Source: Clostridia bacterium (GTDB lineage Bacteria; Bacillota; UBA994; PWPR01). From it: DNA of 10,610 nucleotides. The notes under the pieces are model-generated. The model worked only from the letters and a program-made list of their open reading frames with translations. It had not been told where the DNA came from and did not search any database. Position numbers and translations under genes: made by a program. Positions 1 through 7,186 of this stretch are shown one piece after another. The stretch covers positions 1 to 10,610 of the forward strand of contig PWPR01000010.1 in NCBI GenBank assembly GCA_003557085.1, written 5' to 3'. Position 1 is the stretch's first letter; every line of letters begins with the position of its first letter.

Positions 1-2
1 TA

Positions 3-614
3 ATAGGAATAGCTGGTGGTAGTGGATCTGGAAAGACAACTGTAGCAAGAGCACTGAAAAAATTTCAGAGAGAAGACATTACTATCATTGAGCAAGATGC
101 CTATTATAAAAACAGAGTTGACTTGACTTATGAAAATAGATGCCTATTAAACTATGACCATCCGAATGCTTTTGACACAGATTTACTATGTGAACAATTG
201 GAAGCCCTTATTAAAGGAGAGGAGATAGCTAAACCTATTTACGACTTTTCAAGACATTTAAGGAAAGAAGAAACTATCAATGTAAAGCCATGTCCAATTA
301 TAATTTTAGAAGGAATTTTGGTTTTAGAAAGCAAGAAGCTGAGGGATTTGATGGACATTAAAGTTTATGTAGATACTGATGCTGATGTAAGAGTTTTAAG
401 ACGCTTAAGAAGAGACATTAGAGATAGAGGAAGGACCTTAGATTCAGTAATCAATCAATATTTAACAACTGTAATGCCAATGCATAATGCTTTTGTTGAA
501 CCAAGTAAAAGGTATGCAGATATCATTATTACAGAGGGTGGAAAAAACCTAGTGGCAATTGATATTTTAAATAGCAAGTTGAATTTATTAAAATATAGTA
601 ATGGTGAGAGTTAA
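3..614 (+). CDS. udk: Uridine kinase (uridine/cytidine monophosphokinase), 5'-truncated by the window edge
   Basis: This enzyme phosphorylates uridine and cytidine to UMP and CMP in cytosolic pyrimidine salvage. The reading frame is open from base 3 to the TAA at 612-614 and gives 203 visible residues. The family is usually about 205-215 long, so only a few N-terminal residues are missing. Visible residues 5-13 are the P-loop (GGSGSGKTT), followed by QDAYYK at 31-36, NYDHPNAFD at 50-58, the EGIL strand at 103-106, the arginine-rich lid RRLRRDIRDRGR at 133-144 and EPSKRYADIII at 166-176. All of these align with E. coli Udk as I know it. The ATG at 123 is internal and is not the true start, because using it would discard the P-loop. 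The stop overlaps the next gene's start by one base (TAATG), which implies translational coupling. The promoter lies outside the window. Confidence 0.95.
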   Translation: MGIAGGSGSGKTTVARALKKFQREDITIIEQDAYYKNRVDLTYENRCLLNYDHPNAFDTDLLCEQLEALIKGEEIAKPIYDFSRHLRKEETINVKPCPIIILEGILVLESKKLRDLMDIKVYVDTDADVRVLRRLRRDIRDRGRTLDSVINQYLTTVMPMHNAFVEPSKRYADIIITEGGKNLVAIDILNSKLNLLKYSNGES

Positions 615-1090
615 TGAAATTATTTAAAGCTGATTATATCTGTAAAACAGTATATGATATTAATATTGAAGAGATAAAAAACAAAGGTATAAAGATGGTC
701 TTGCTTGATATAGATAATACCATTATATCTTGGGATAGCTCAGAGATTACTTGTGAGCTTAGGGACTGGATTGAAGAACTAAAGAATCAAGGTATAATCG
801 TTAGGATTTTGTCAAACGCAAATAAAGACAGAGTTGAAAAAATATCTCAAGAATTAGGTGTTAAGGGTATAGGACTAGCACTAAAGCCATTTTGGAAAAA
901 CTATAAGAAAAGTATAAAAGATGAAAGATTAAATAAAAATGAAGTACTTATGGTTGGGGATCAAGTATTTACAGATCTTTTGGGTGCTAAAATATATGGT
1001 ATCAAGTGTGTACTAGTCGAACCATTGAGTAAAAAAGAGTTAAGATCTACAAAGTTCATGAGAAAATTAGAAAAATATGTAAGAGACTAA
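614..1090 (+). CDS. yqeG: YqeG-family HAD-superfamily (IIIA) phosphatase
   Basis: A 158-residue soluble protein with all four haloacid-dehalogenase motifs. Motif I is DIDNT at 32-36, where D32 is the expected nucleophile and D34 the acid/base. Motif II is S67 in ILSNAN, motif III is K91 in LKPF, and motif IV is GDQVFTD at 115-121. There is no sizeable cap insertion, as expected for subclass III. Length and motifs match YqeG, a family related to the eukaryotic GEP4/PTPMT-independent phosphatidylglycerophosphate phosphatases. A role in dephosphorylating PGP to phosphatidylglycerol is therefore possible but inferred; the true bacterial substrate is not shown here. The start codon shares its A with the udk stop. 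A short GAGAG just upstream (606-610) is a weak ribosome site, so coupling to udk is likely. Phosphatase class is sure; substrate is not. Confidence 0.88.
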   Translation: MKLFKADYICKTVYDINIEEIKNKGIKMVLLDIDNTIISWDSSEITCELRDWIEELKNQGIIVRILSNANKDRVEKISQELGVKGIGLALKPFWKNYKKSIKDERLNKNEVLMVGDQVFTDLLGAKIYGIKCVLVEPLSKKELRSTKFMRKLEKYVRD

Positions 1091-1096
1091 TAGCTT

Positions 1097-1103
1097 GAGG
1101 TGA
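1097..1103 (+). promoter_or_regulatory. Ribosome binding site fixing the TTG start of ruvC
   Basis: GAGGTGA lies four bases before the TTG at 1108. No ATG lies at a suitable distance. The TTG start places the first catalytic aspartate at residue 7, as in E. coli RuvC. Confidence 0.8.
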
Positions 1104-1107
1104 TTTT

Positions 1108-1602
1108 TTGAAGATTTTAGGGGTAGACCCAGGACTAGCAATAACTGGTTTTGCTGTAGTGGAAGTGCATAAAAATAAGAATGTTCCACTAACGTATGGA
1201 TGTATTAGAACGACCCCAAAAGAGGAGCATTACAATAGGTTGGCAACTTTATTCGATGATATAACTACAATTATCAATAAGTACAAACCCGAGGTAGCAG
1301 CTGTAGAAAAACTTTTCTTTAATAAAAATGTGGCTACTGCTCTCAAGGTAGGAGAAGCCAGGGGAGTTGTTTTGTTAGCAATCGCTAAAGCTAACATACC
1401 TATCTTTGAATATACTCCGTTACAAGTTAAACAATCACTAGTTGGATATGGAAGGGCAGATAAGAAGCAAATTCAATACATGGTGAAAGCGGAGTTTAAC
1501 TTAAAGGAAGCACCAACTCCTGATGATGTATCAGATGCATGCGCTATAGCCTTAACACATATTAGGTCAAGAAAATATCAAAATATGATAAGGAAGTATT
1601 AA
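1108..1602 (+). CDS. ruvC: Crossover junction endodeoxyribonuclease RuvC
   Basis: RuvC is a dimeric, Mg-dependent nuclease that nicks Holliday junctions symmetrically once RuvAB has moved them, completing recombinational repair. The protein has 164 residues, typical for the family. It has the RNase H-like fold signature VDPGLAITGFAVV with catalytic D7, E67 in AAVEKLFFNKN, and the C-terminal pair D140 and D143 in PDDVSDACAIA. These four acidic residues correspond to E. coli D7, E66, D138 and D141. The conserved block QVKQSLVGYGRADKKQI (106-122) is also present. Translation begins at a TTG. The gene begins 17 bases after yqeG and its stop directly abuts the ruvA ATG. I saw no LexA-type operator immediately upstream, so any DNA-damage control would have to come from the operon promoter outside the window. 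Confidence 0.96.
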   Translation: MKILGVDPGLAITGFAVVEVHKNKNVPLTYGCIRTTPKEEHYNRLATLFDDITTIINKYKPEVAAVEKLFFNKNVATALKVGEARGVVLLAIAKANIPIFEYTPLQVKQSLVGYGRADKKQIQYMVKAEFNLKEAPTPDDVSDACAIALTHIRSRKYQNMIRKY

Positions 1603-2199
1603 ATGTTTGATTATATAAATGGAAAACTTATTAAAGTAGCTAGTGACTATGCTGTAGTAGATATTAATGGCGTTGGTTTTAAAATTTATACAAGAACCCT
1701 TAGTCTTGCTCAGTTTAATAAAGGCGATCATGTTATGCTTTATACATATTTGCATGTTAGAGAAAATGAAATTAGTTTATATGGCTTTCATAATAGACAA
1801 GAACTAGAATTATATGAGAGATTAATTAATGTATCAGGTATTGGGCCTAAAGTTGCTATTAACATACTAAACCACACTAATATTAAAGACTTTGTCTCTG
1901 CAATTGCATTTGAAGACATAAAGGCTTTGTGTAAACTACCAGGTATTGGTAAGAAGACTGCTCAAAAGATACTTCTTGAGTTAAAAGACAAACTATCAAT
2001 TGCTGATATGGATAGTGATTTTGATGATTTTGATAAAAGTGCTGGTTATACCGATGAAACAAGCGAAGCCGTACTAGCTTTGCAAACACTAGGTTATGAT
2101 GCTTCAGAAGCTAACAAAACAGTAAGTAAAGTTGCGAAAGAGAATGATTCTGTTGAAGATATTATTAAAAAGGCACTTAAAGAATTGGCAAGGTTTTAG
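1603..2199 (+). CDS. ruvA: Holliday junction branch migration complex subunit RuvA
   Basis: RuvA is a tetrameric DNA-binding subunit that grips the four-way junction and loads the RuvB motor rings. The protein has 198 residues, a normal length. An N-terminal OB-fold (about 1-63, ending in the conserved EISLYGF) is followed by two helix-hairpin-helix motifs, INVSGIGPKVAINIL at 75-89 and CKLPGIGKKTAQKIL at 110-124. A flexible acidic linker (about 134-145, rich in D) leads to the C-terminal RuvB-binding three-helix domain (about 150-198, with SEAVLALQTLGY). The ATG follows the ruvC stop with no gap. The ribosome site AAGGAAG (1590-1596) is inside the end of ruvC, so the two genes are translationally linked. 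Confidence 0.96.
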   Translation: MFDYINGKLIKVASDYAVVDINGVGFKIYTRTLSLAQFNKGDHVMLYTYLHVRENEISLYGFHNRQELELYERLINVSGIGPKVAINILNHTNIKDFVSAIAFEDIKALCKLPGIGKKTAQKILLELKDKLSIADMDSDFDDFDKSAGYTDETSEAVLALQTLGYDASEANKTVSKVAKENDSVEDIIKKALKELARF

Positions 2200-2204
2200 G
2201 AGAG
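2198..2204 (+). promoter_or_regulatory. Ribosome binding site for the TTG start of ruvB
   Basis: AGGAGAG overlaps the ruvA stop codon and lies six bases from the TTG at 2211. This supports a TTG start and coupling to ruvA. Confidence 0.8.
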
Positions 2205-2210
2205 ATTATT

Positions 2211-3248
2211 TTGATCGAAGAAAAAAATGATAGAATTATTAGCGCAGAACATAAAGAAGTAGATTTTCAACTAGAAGCTTCTCTAAGACCACAGATATTT
2301 GATGATTATATAGGCCAAGTAAAAGTGGTAGATAATCTTAAAATTTTTATTCAAGCAGCTAAAGGTAGGAAAGAAGCTCTAGATCACGTCTTGTTGTATG
2401 GCCCACCTGGACTTGGTAAGACTACTTTAGCGCATATAATTGCTAATGAAATGAATTCAAATATTAGAGTCACATCAGGTCCCGCGATTGAGAGACCAGG
2501 TGATTTAGCAGCTATATTAACTAATTTAGACTTAGGAGATGTTTTGTTCATCGATGAAGTACATAGATTGAATAGAACCGTAGAAGAAGTGTTATACTCT
2601 GCTATGGAAGACTACGCTTTGGATATTGTTGTAGGTAAAGGACCAAGTGCGAGATCAATTAGATTAGACTTACCAAATTTCACGCTTATAGGAGCAACAA
2701 CTAGAGCTGGTAGCTTATCATCTCCTCTAAGAAGCAGGTTTGGTGTAGTAAGTAGACTACAATACTATGAAGTAGATGAGCTAAGTGAAATTATTAAAAG
2801 ATCAGCTAATATATTAAATATTAAGATTGATGAAGCAGGTTCTAACGAAATTGCAAAAAGATCAAGAGGCACACCTCGTGTTGCGAATAGGCTTCTTAAA
2901 AGGACTAGGGATTTTGCTGAGGTTAAGGCAAATGGAATAGTAACACACTCAGTGGCAATAAAAGCTTTAGAAATGTTAGAGGTTGACCAATATGGCCTGG
3001 ATGCTGTAGATAGAAAGCTTCTAATAATGATAATTGAGAAATTTGGTGGAGGGCCGGTTGGACTAGATACTATGGCAGCTGCAATTAGTGAAGCGCCAGA
3101 AACTATTGGTGATGTATATGAGCCTTTCTTGCTGAAGCAAGGCTTTTTACAAAGAACTCCAAGAGGTAGAATTGCTACAGAGTTTGCTTATAAATATTTC
3201 AATATCCCTATAGATGGCCTACAGCAAAAAAGCTTTTTGGAGGAATAG
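2211..3248 (+). CDS. ruvB: Holliday junction branch migration ATPase RuvB
   Basis: RuvB is the hexameric AAA+ motor that pumps DNA through the RuvA-bound junction. The protein has 345 residues, a normal length. It shows Walker A GPPGLGKTT at 64-72, Walker B with DEVHR at 115-119, sensor 1 in GATTRAG at 161-167, the arginine finger R174 in SPLRSRFG (171-178) and sensor 2 R223 in GTPRVANR. The C-terminal winged helix holds GGGPVGLDTMAAAISE and the QGFLQRTPRGR signature near 310-325. The SLRPQIFDDYIGQ box (24-36) marks the N-terminal start of the AAA+ module. The start is a TTG, 11 bases after the ruvA stop. With ruvC and ruvA this makes a complete ruvCAB set in the usual Gram-positive order. 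Confidence 0.97.
   Translation: MIEEKNDRIISAEHKEVDFQLEASLRPQIFDDYIGQVKVVDNLKIFIQAAKGRKEALDHVLLYGPPGLGKTTLAHIIANEMNSNIRVTSGPAIERPGDLAAILTNLDLGDVLFIDEVHRLNRTVEEVLYSAMEDYALDIVVGKGPSARSIRLDLPNFTLIGATTRAGSLSSPLRSRFGVVSRLQYYEVDELSEIIKRSANILNIKIDEAGSNEIAKRSRGTPRVANRLLKRTRDFAEVKANGIVTHSVAIKALEMLEVDQYGLDAVDRKLLIMIIEKFGGGPVGLDTMAAAISEAPETIGDVYEPFLLKQGFLQRTPRGRIATEFAYKYFNIPIDGLQQKSFLEE
3239..3244 (+). promoter_or_regulatory. Ribosome binding site for the GTG start of queH
   Basis: GGAGGA sits inside the last codons of ruvB, six bases before the GTG at 3251. It identifies the GTG as the start, two bases after the ruvB stop. Confidence 0.8.
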
Positions 3249-3250
3249 CC

Positions 3251-3790
3251 GTGAAGATATTATTGCATATGTGTTGCGGACCCTGTGCAAGCTCTATAAT
3301 AGAAAAACTTCAAGAAGAGGGTCATGAAGTTTATGGCTATTTCTTTAATCCAAATATTCATCCATTATTAGAGTATCGTAAAAGACTTGAATCAGCTTAC
3401 AAGATTGCCAAAGCTAAAGGTGTTAAAATGTTAGGAAATCCAGAATATGGATTGACTAATTTTCTACAAGAAGTAGTGTATAGAGAAGGTAAGAGATGTT
3501 ATCTTTGCTATAACATGCGAATCAAAGAGGTAGCTAGAATGGCTAGGGTAGGTAAGTTTGATGCTTTTACTACAACTCTTTTAATAAGCCCTTATCAAAA
3601 TCATGAGCAAATTATTGAGTTATCAAATATTATGGAATCTAAAGAGGGTGTGAAATTCTATTACGAGGATTTTAGAACTATTTTTAGTAGATGTAGAGAG
3701 ATTTCAAAGGAGTATTCACTTTATAGGCAGCAGTATTGTGGATGCATTTATAGTGAAGAAGACAGGTATAAGAATCAAAAAGAGATATAG
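3251..3790 (+). CDS. queH: Epoxyqueuosine reductase QueH (former DUF208)
   Basis: QueH catalyses the last step of queuosine synthesis, reducing epoxyqueuosine to queuosine in tRNA. It is the non-homologous substitute for the cobalamin-dependent QueG. The 179-residue protein begins with MKILLHMCCGPCASS, the family hallmark. It carries the expected cysteines: C8, C9 and C12, then C83 and C86 (GKRCYLCYNMR), and C163 and C165 (QYCGC). These fit a [4Fe-4S] cluster plus a redox or metal site. GYFFNPNIHP at 29-38 and TTLLISPYQNH at 108-118 are also characteristic. Its position directly before queA and tgt strongly supports the assignment. The start is a GTG coupled to ruvB. Family membership is clear; which cysteine binds what is inferred from published work on the family. 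Confidence 0.93.
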   Translation: MKILLHMCCGPCASSIIEKLQEEGHEVYGYFFNPNIHPLLEYRKRLESAYKIAKAKGVKMLGNPEYGLTNFLQEVVYREGKRCYLCYNMRIKEVARMARVGKFDAFTTTLLISPYQNHEQIIELSNIMESKEGVKFYYEDFRTIFSRCREISKEYSLYRQQYCGCIYSEEDRYKNQKEI

Positions 3791-3802
3791 AGGTATTATA
3801 AA

Positions 3803-4858
3803 ATGTCATTAAAGTTAGAAGATTATAATTTTGAGCTACCAGAAGAGTTAATAGCTCAAAAACCTATTTACCCAAGAGATCATTCAAGGTTAATGATTGT
3901 AAATGAGAATAAAAAAGACATAATTCACAAACATTTTTATAATATTTGTGAATTCCTTTCTTCAGGAGATGTTTTAGTAGTTAATAATTCAAAAGTTATA
4001 CCTGCAAGGTTATATGGGGAAAAAATTCCAACCAAAGGAAAAGTAGAAATCTTACTACTTGAAAAAAAGTCACAAGATTATACTTGGGAGTGTCTGGTTA
4101 GACCTGCACGGAGAATAAAAGTAGGTACTAAAATTCAGTTTGTTTCAGGGAAACTAAGAGGAGAAATCACAAAAGAGCTACCCGAAGGTAGAAGGTTAAT
4201 AACCTTCGATGCTTATGAAGATTTAGATAGTATTATAGATGAGCATGGAAGAATGCCACTCCCACCATATATTAAGCAGGAATTAGAAGATCAAGATAGA
4301 TATCAAACTGTCTATGCAAAATGGAGAGGGAGCTCAGCAGCTCCAACTGCTGGACTACATTTTACTGATGACTTGCTAGAGAAACTAAAAAATAAAGGTG
4401 TTAAAATAGCCAATGTAACTTTACATGTTGGACTAGGAACCTTTAGACCAGTAGAGACAACTGATATAACCAATCACAAGATGCATTCTGAGTATTATGA
4501 GATTGACAAAGATACTGCAAAATTACTCAATAAAGCGAAAGAAAGTAATAGAAGAATAATAGCAGTTGGAACTACCTCAATTAGGGTCTTAGAATCATCT
4601 TCTGATATAAATGGTCAAGTAAATGCAGGGAGAGGATATACAGACATCTTTATTTATCCTGGATACAAATGGAAATTTGTTGATGCATTAATAACTAATT
4701 TTCATTTACCTAAGTCAACTTTATTGATGCTGGTCAGTTCTTTTTTATCTAGAGAGCAAATTTTAGATGTTTATAGAGAAGCAGTAGATAAGCAATATAG
4801 GTTTTTTAGCTTTGGTGACGCGATGCTATTATTAAAGGAGAAAAAAGATGACTTTTAG
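3803..4858 (+). CDS. queA: S-adenosylmethionine:tRNA ribosyltransferase-isomerase QueA
   Basis: QueA moves the ribosyl group of S-adenosylmethionine onto preQ1 in the tRNA wobble position, giving epoxyqueuosine, the substrate of QueH encoded just upstream. The protein has 351 residues, within the family range. Family blocks in order are ELPEELIAQKP (11-21), RDHSRLM, GDVLVVNNSKVIPARLYG (55-72), GRMPLPPYI (149-157), AAPTAGLHFT (179-188), HVGLGTFRPV (208-217), HKMHSEYYEI (225-234), VGTTSIRVLE (255-264) and the C-terminal FIYPGYKWKFVDALITNFH with FSFGDAML (335-342). The ATG is preceded by AGAGGT (3789-3794). The 3' end overlaps tgt by 11 bases in another frame, so queA and tgt are made together. 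Confidence 0.97.
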   Translation: MSLKLEDYNFELPEELIAQKPIYPRDHSRLMIVNENKKDIIHKHFYNICEFLSSGDVLVVNNSKVIPARLYGEKIPTKGKVEILLLEKKSQDYTWECLVRPARRIKVGTKIQFVSGKLRGEITKELPEGRRLITFDAYEDLDSIIDEHGRMPLPPYIKQELEDQDRYQTVYAKWRGSSAAPTAGLHFTDDLLEKLKNKGVKIANVTLHVGLGTFRPVETTDITNHKMHSEYYEIDKDTAKLLNKAKESNRRIIAVGTTSIRVLESSSDINGQVNAGRGYTDIFIYPGYKWKFVDALITNFHLPKSTLLMLVSSFLSREQILDVYREAVDKQYRFFSFGDAMLLLKEKKDDF

Positions 4859-5960
4859 TTTCAAAACTTTAGAAAAATCAAAAGAATCAAGAGCTAGAAC
4901 AGGTGTAATCTCTACCCCTCATGGTAAAGTAAACACTCCCGTGTTTATGCCGGTAGGGACTCAAGCAACAGTAAAGACACTTGAACCAAAAGAACTAAAA
5001 GAAATAGGTTCTGAAATAATTTTAAGCAATACCTATCATTTATATTTGCGTCCAGGAAATGAAATTGTAAAAAGAGCTGGAGGCTTACATAAGTTTATGA
5101 ACTGGGACAAACCTATTTTAACTGATAGTGGTGGGTTTCAGGTTTTTAGCTTAGGCGACTTGAATGAGATTAGTGAGGAAGGAGTTAAGTTTCAATCGCA
5201 TATTGATGGATCTTATCACTTCATGAGACCTGAGGACTCAGTAAATATTCAAAATGATCTTGGTGCTGATATAATAATGGCATTTGATGAATGTGCACCA
5301 TACCCTACTGATTATGATTACGCATTAGAAGCTATGGAGAGGACTCACAGATGGGCAGAAAGAAGCAAAAATGCTCACAAAAGAGATGATCAGGCACTTT
5401 TTGGGATAATTCAAGGTGCTTTTTATGAAGATCTAAGAGTAGAAAGTGCAAAAGTACTTGCCTCTATGGATTTTCCTGGATACTCTATAGGTGGTTTAAG
5501 CGTTGGTGAACCAAAAGATATAATGTATGATATGCTTGATGTTACAGTTCCTCATATGCCAGATGACAAACCTAGGTATTTGATGGGAGTAGGTTCCCCT
5601 GATTGTCTAATTGAAGGAGTAATTAGAGGAATTGACATGTTTGACTGTGTCTTAGCAACTAGAATAGCAAGACATGCTAAAGCAATGACTCATAATGGAG
5701 GTATAACTATCAAAAATGCTCAATATGCAGATGATTTCACTCCATTAGATTCAGAATGCAGTTGTCATGTATGCAAATCATATTCAAGAGCGTATATAAG
5801 GCACTTATTTAAAGCGAAAGAAATGCTTGCAGGTAAATTAGTGTCTTATCATAATATCTATTTCCTGCATGAACTTATGGATAACTTGAAAAATGCTATT
5901 CAAGGTGGATATCTATTTGAGTTTAGGGATGAGTTTTTTAAAAAATATTACGGTGCATAA
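4848..5960 (+). CDS. tgt: tRNA-guanine(34) transglycosylase Tgt (bacterial, preQ1 type)
   Basis: Tgt swaps guanine-34 of GUN-anticodon tRNAs for preQ1 in the cytosol. The protein has 370 residues and a TIM-barrel fold. D93 (DSGGFQVFSL, 93-102) is the general acid/base and D266 (in GIDMFDCV, 261-268) the expected covalent nucleophile. D147, C149, Q190 and GGLSVGE (215-221) form the base pocket. The zinc site is C304, C306, C309 and H335. C149 and V219 correspond to Z. mobilis C158 and V233, which fits preQ1 rather than queuine as the substrate. The anticodon-loop segment after the nucleophile reads VLATRIARHAK, where most relatives have VLPTRxARNG. Both contact arginines (R272, R275) are kept. 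The ribosome site AAAGGAG (4834-4840) and start lie inside queA. Confidence 0.96.
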   Translation: MTFSFKTLEKSKESRARTGVISTPHGKVNTPVFMPVGTQATVKTLEPKELKEIGSEIILSNTYHLYLRPGNEIVKRAGGLHKFMNWDKPILTDSGGFQVFSLGDLNEISEEGVKFQSHIDGSYHFMRPEDSVNIQNDLGADIIMAFDECAPYPTDYDYALEAMERTHRWAERSKNAHKRDDQALFGIIQGAFYEDLRVESAKVLASMDFPGYSIGGLSVGEPKDIMYDMLDVTVPHMPDDKPRYLMGVGSPDCLIEGVIRGIDMFDCVLATRIARHAKAMTHNGGITIKNAQYADDFTPLDSECSCHVCKSYSRAYIRHLFKAKEMLAGKLVSYHNIYFLHELMDNLKNAIQGGYLFEFRDEFFKKYYGA

Positions 5961-5972
5961 ATATACTACATA

Positions 5973-5980
5973 GTGAGGTA
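5973..5980 (+). promoter_or_regulatory. Ribosome binding site for the GTG start of the PDZ-Lon protease
   Basis: GTGAGGTA lies six bases before the GTG at 5987. It supports this start, which gives a positively charged N-terminus followed by the membrane helix. Confidence 0.75.
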
Positions 5981-5986
5981 GCTATT

Positions 5987-7033
5987 GTGAGAAAGATAAT
6001 TAGCAAAATTAGAGTAGATAAAAAAAGCATAGTAAAGTTTATCATAGTATTAGTTGTAGCATTTCTTATTGGGTATTTACCTACTGGCTATTATTGCATG
6101 TTTCCAGGAAACATAATAAGTTTAGAGGATAGAGTAGTATTAGAAGAAGTTGAAAGTTTAAATTCTTTTCATATGACTACAGTTACTACTGTTAGAGCAA
6201 GTTTGCCAGTTTTAATATTTGGACATTTAGCTCCAAATGTGAGAGTAGTGCCTGAGCAAAATGTAATACCACCAGGTTGGACACAAAAAGAGCATCAAAG
6301 ATATGCTGCATTTTTAATGAGTAATAGTCATAATGATGCAAAACTTGCAGTGGCACATTTATTAGAACTAGAGTATGAAGAAATAAATAGTAGTGCCTAT
6401 GTTCTAAGAACAGTTCAAAATAGTCCTGCGGAAGAGGTTTTGAAAAGTGGAGACACTATTTTGCAAATTAATAAAAATATTATTAATAGTACAAATGAAG
6501 CTAGAGAAGTGATTAGAAGTTTTGAGCCATTTGAAGAAGTGGAGTTGAAACTAAAAAGAGACGATGAAGTTATAGAGAAGATGATAACTTTAGGCTTAAC
6601 AGACGATGGACGGGCTTTTTTAGGAGTTACTTTGATTGAAGTGGACAAAGTAGTAAATATTATAGATTATCCTCTTGAGATTAAGACTGGTAATATAACA
6701 GGTCCATCTGCTGGATCAATGATTACTATGGAGTTACTAAACAAAATGGGATATATTGAAATCCCAGAAGATCTTAAGGTAGCAGGTACGGGGACTATAA
6801 ACTATAATGGAGAAATTGGTTCCATAGGCGGTATCAATCAGAAAATTGTAGCTGCATATAGAAGTAATGTGGATGTGTATTTTATGCCAGAAGTAAACTT
6901 GAAGGATATTGTAATAGATTTGAGTAAGTATGAAAATATGGAAATTGTTCCTGTTAACTTCTTATATGAAATTGTTGATTATTTTAAAGAACTTTCAGGA
7001 TCAGTCTTGTTTGATCTTATTTTAGTAGCATAA
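5987..7033 (+). CDS. Membrane-anchored PDZ and Lon-like serine protease (YlbL/SepM family)
   Basis: This 348-residue protein has a basic start (MRKIISKIRVDKK) and one membrane helix (about 16-34, IVKFIIVLVVAFLIGYL) that should leave the rest outside the cell. A PDZ domain follows at about 135-200 (VLRTVQNSPAEEVLKSGDTILQIN). The C-terminal S16 Lon-type protease domain has catalytic S241 in GPSAGSM and K286 in GGINQKIVAA, the Ser-Lys dyad. Known relatives are B. subtilis YlbL, which degrades the checkpoint protein YneA after DNA damage, and streptococcal SepM, which trims a competence peptide. The substrate here is unknown. The gene is the last of the plus-strand run, 26 bases after tgt. The ylbM homologue next door keeps the Bacillus ylbL-ylbM neighbourhood, though inverted. 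Confidence 0.9.
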   Translation: MRKIISKIRVDKKSIVKFIIVLVVAFLIGYLPTGYYCMFPGNIISLEDRVVLEEVESLNSFHMTTVTTVRASLPVLIFGHLAPNVRVVPEQNVIPPGWTQKEHQRYAAFLMSNSHNDAKLAVAHLLELEYEEINSSAYVLRTVQNSPAEEVLKSGDTILQINKNIINSTNEAREVIRSFEPFEEVELKLKRDDEVIEKMITLGLTDDGRAFLGVTLIEVDKVVNIIDYPLEIKTGNITGPSAGSMITMELLNKMGYIEIPEDLKVAGTGTINYNGEIGSIGGINQKIVAAYRSNVDVYFMPEVNLKDIVIDLSKYENMEIVPVNFLYEIVDYFKELSGSVLFDLILVA

Positions 7034-7122
7034 ACTTTAATATACTTATCGTAATTATTAGAGAACTTTTTAATTAATGTAAGTGATTAGCTTTTATCAG
7101 AACAAACGAAATGGATTAATAA

Positions 7123-7186
7123 AGTGACCTCCTATTATCTGTACATGACAAATATGTGTCAAATGTAGATAAAATAGGAGGTCGTT
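7123..7186. terminator. Long bulged hairpin between convergent genes; probable bidirectional terminator or remnant palindromic element
   Basis: The arms 7126-7136 (GACCTCCTATT) and 7173-7183 (AATAGGAGGTC) are perfect 11-base complements. In RNA the stem extends outward by three pairs, two of them G-U (7123-7125 with 7184-7186). It continues inward past small bulges: 7137-7140 with 7167-7170, 7143-7146 with 7163-7166, and 7147-7150 with 7157-7160, closing on a six-base loop (7151-7156). About 26 pairs form in all. There is no T-run directly after the stem on the plus strand (the nearest is about 7197-7202), and only a weak one on the minus strand. It is therefore not a textbook terminator, although its place between convergent ends suggests that role. 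Confidence 0.6.

Noticed and set aside
123..125. ATG at 123 as the start of the uridine kinase
   Set aside because: The frame is open to base 3 and contains the P-loop GGSGSGKTT upstream of this ATG, so the true start lies before the window.
1085..1110. LexA/SOS operator upstream of ruvC
   Set aside because: No GAAC-N4-GTTC type palindrome is visible in the 17-base gap. A single GAAC half-site near 1019-1022 has no partner.
3786..3806. preQ1 riboswitch controlling queH or queA
   Set aside because: The gaps before queH (2 bases) and queA (12 bases) are too short to hold the aptamer.
5987..6100. Lipoprotein signal in the PDZ-Lon protease (Cys at residue 37)
   Set aside because: The residues before the cysteine (TGYY) do not fit a lipobox, and the PDZ-Lon family is normally anchored by an uncleaved helix.
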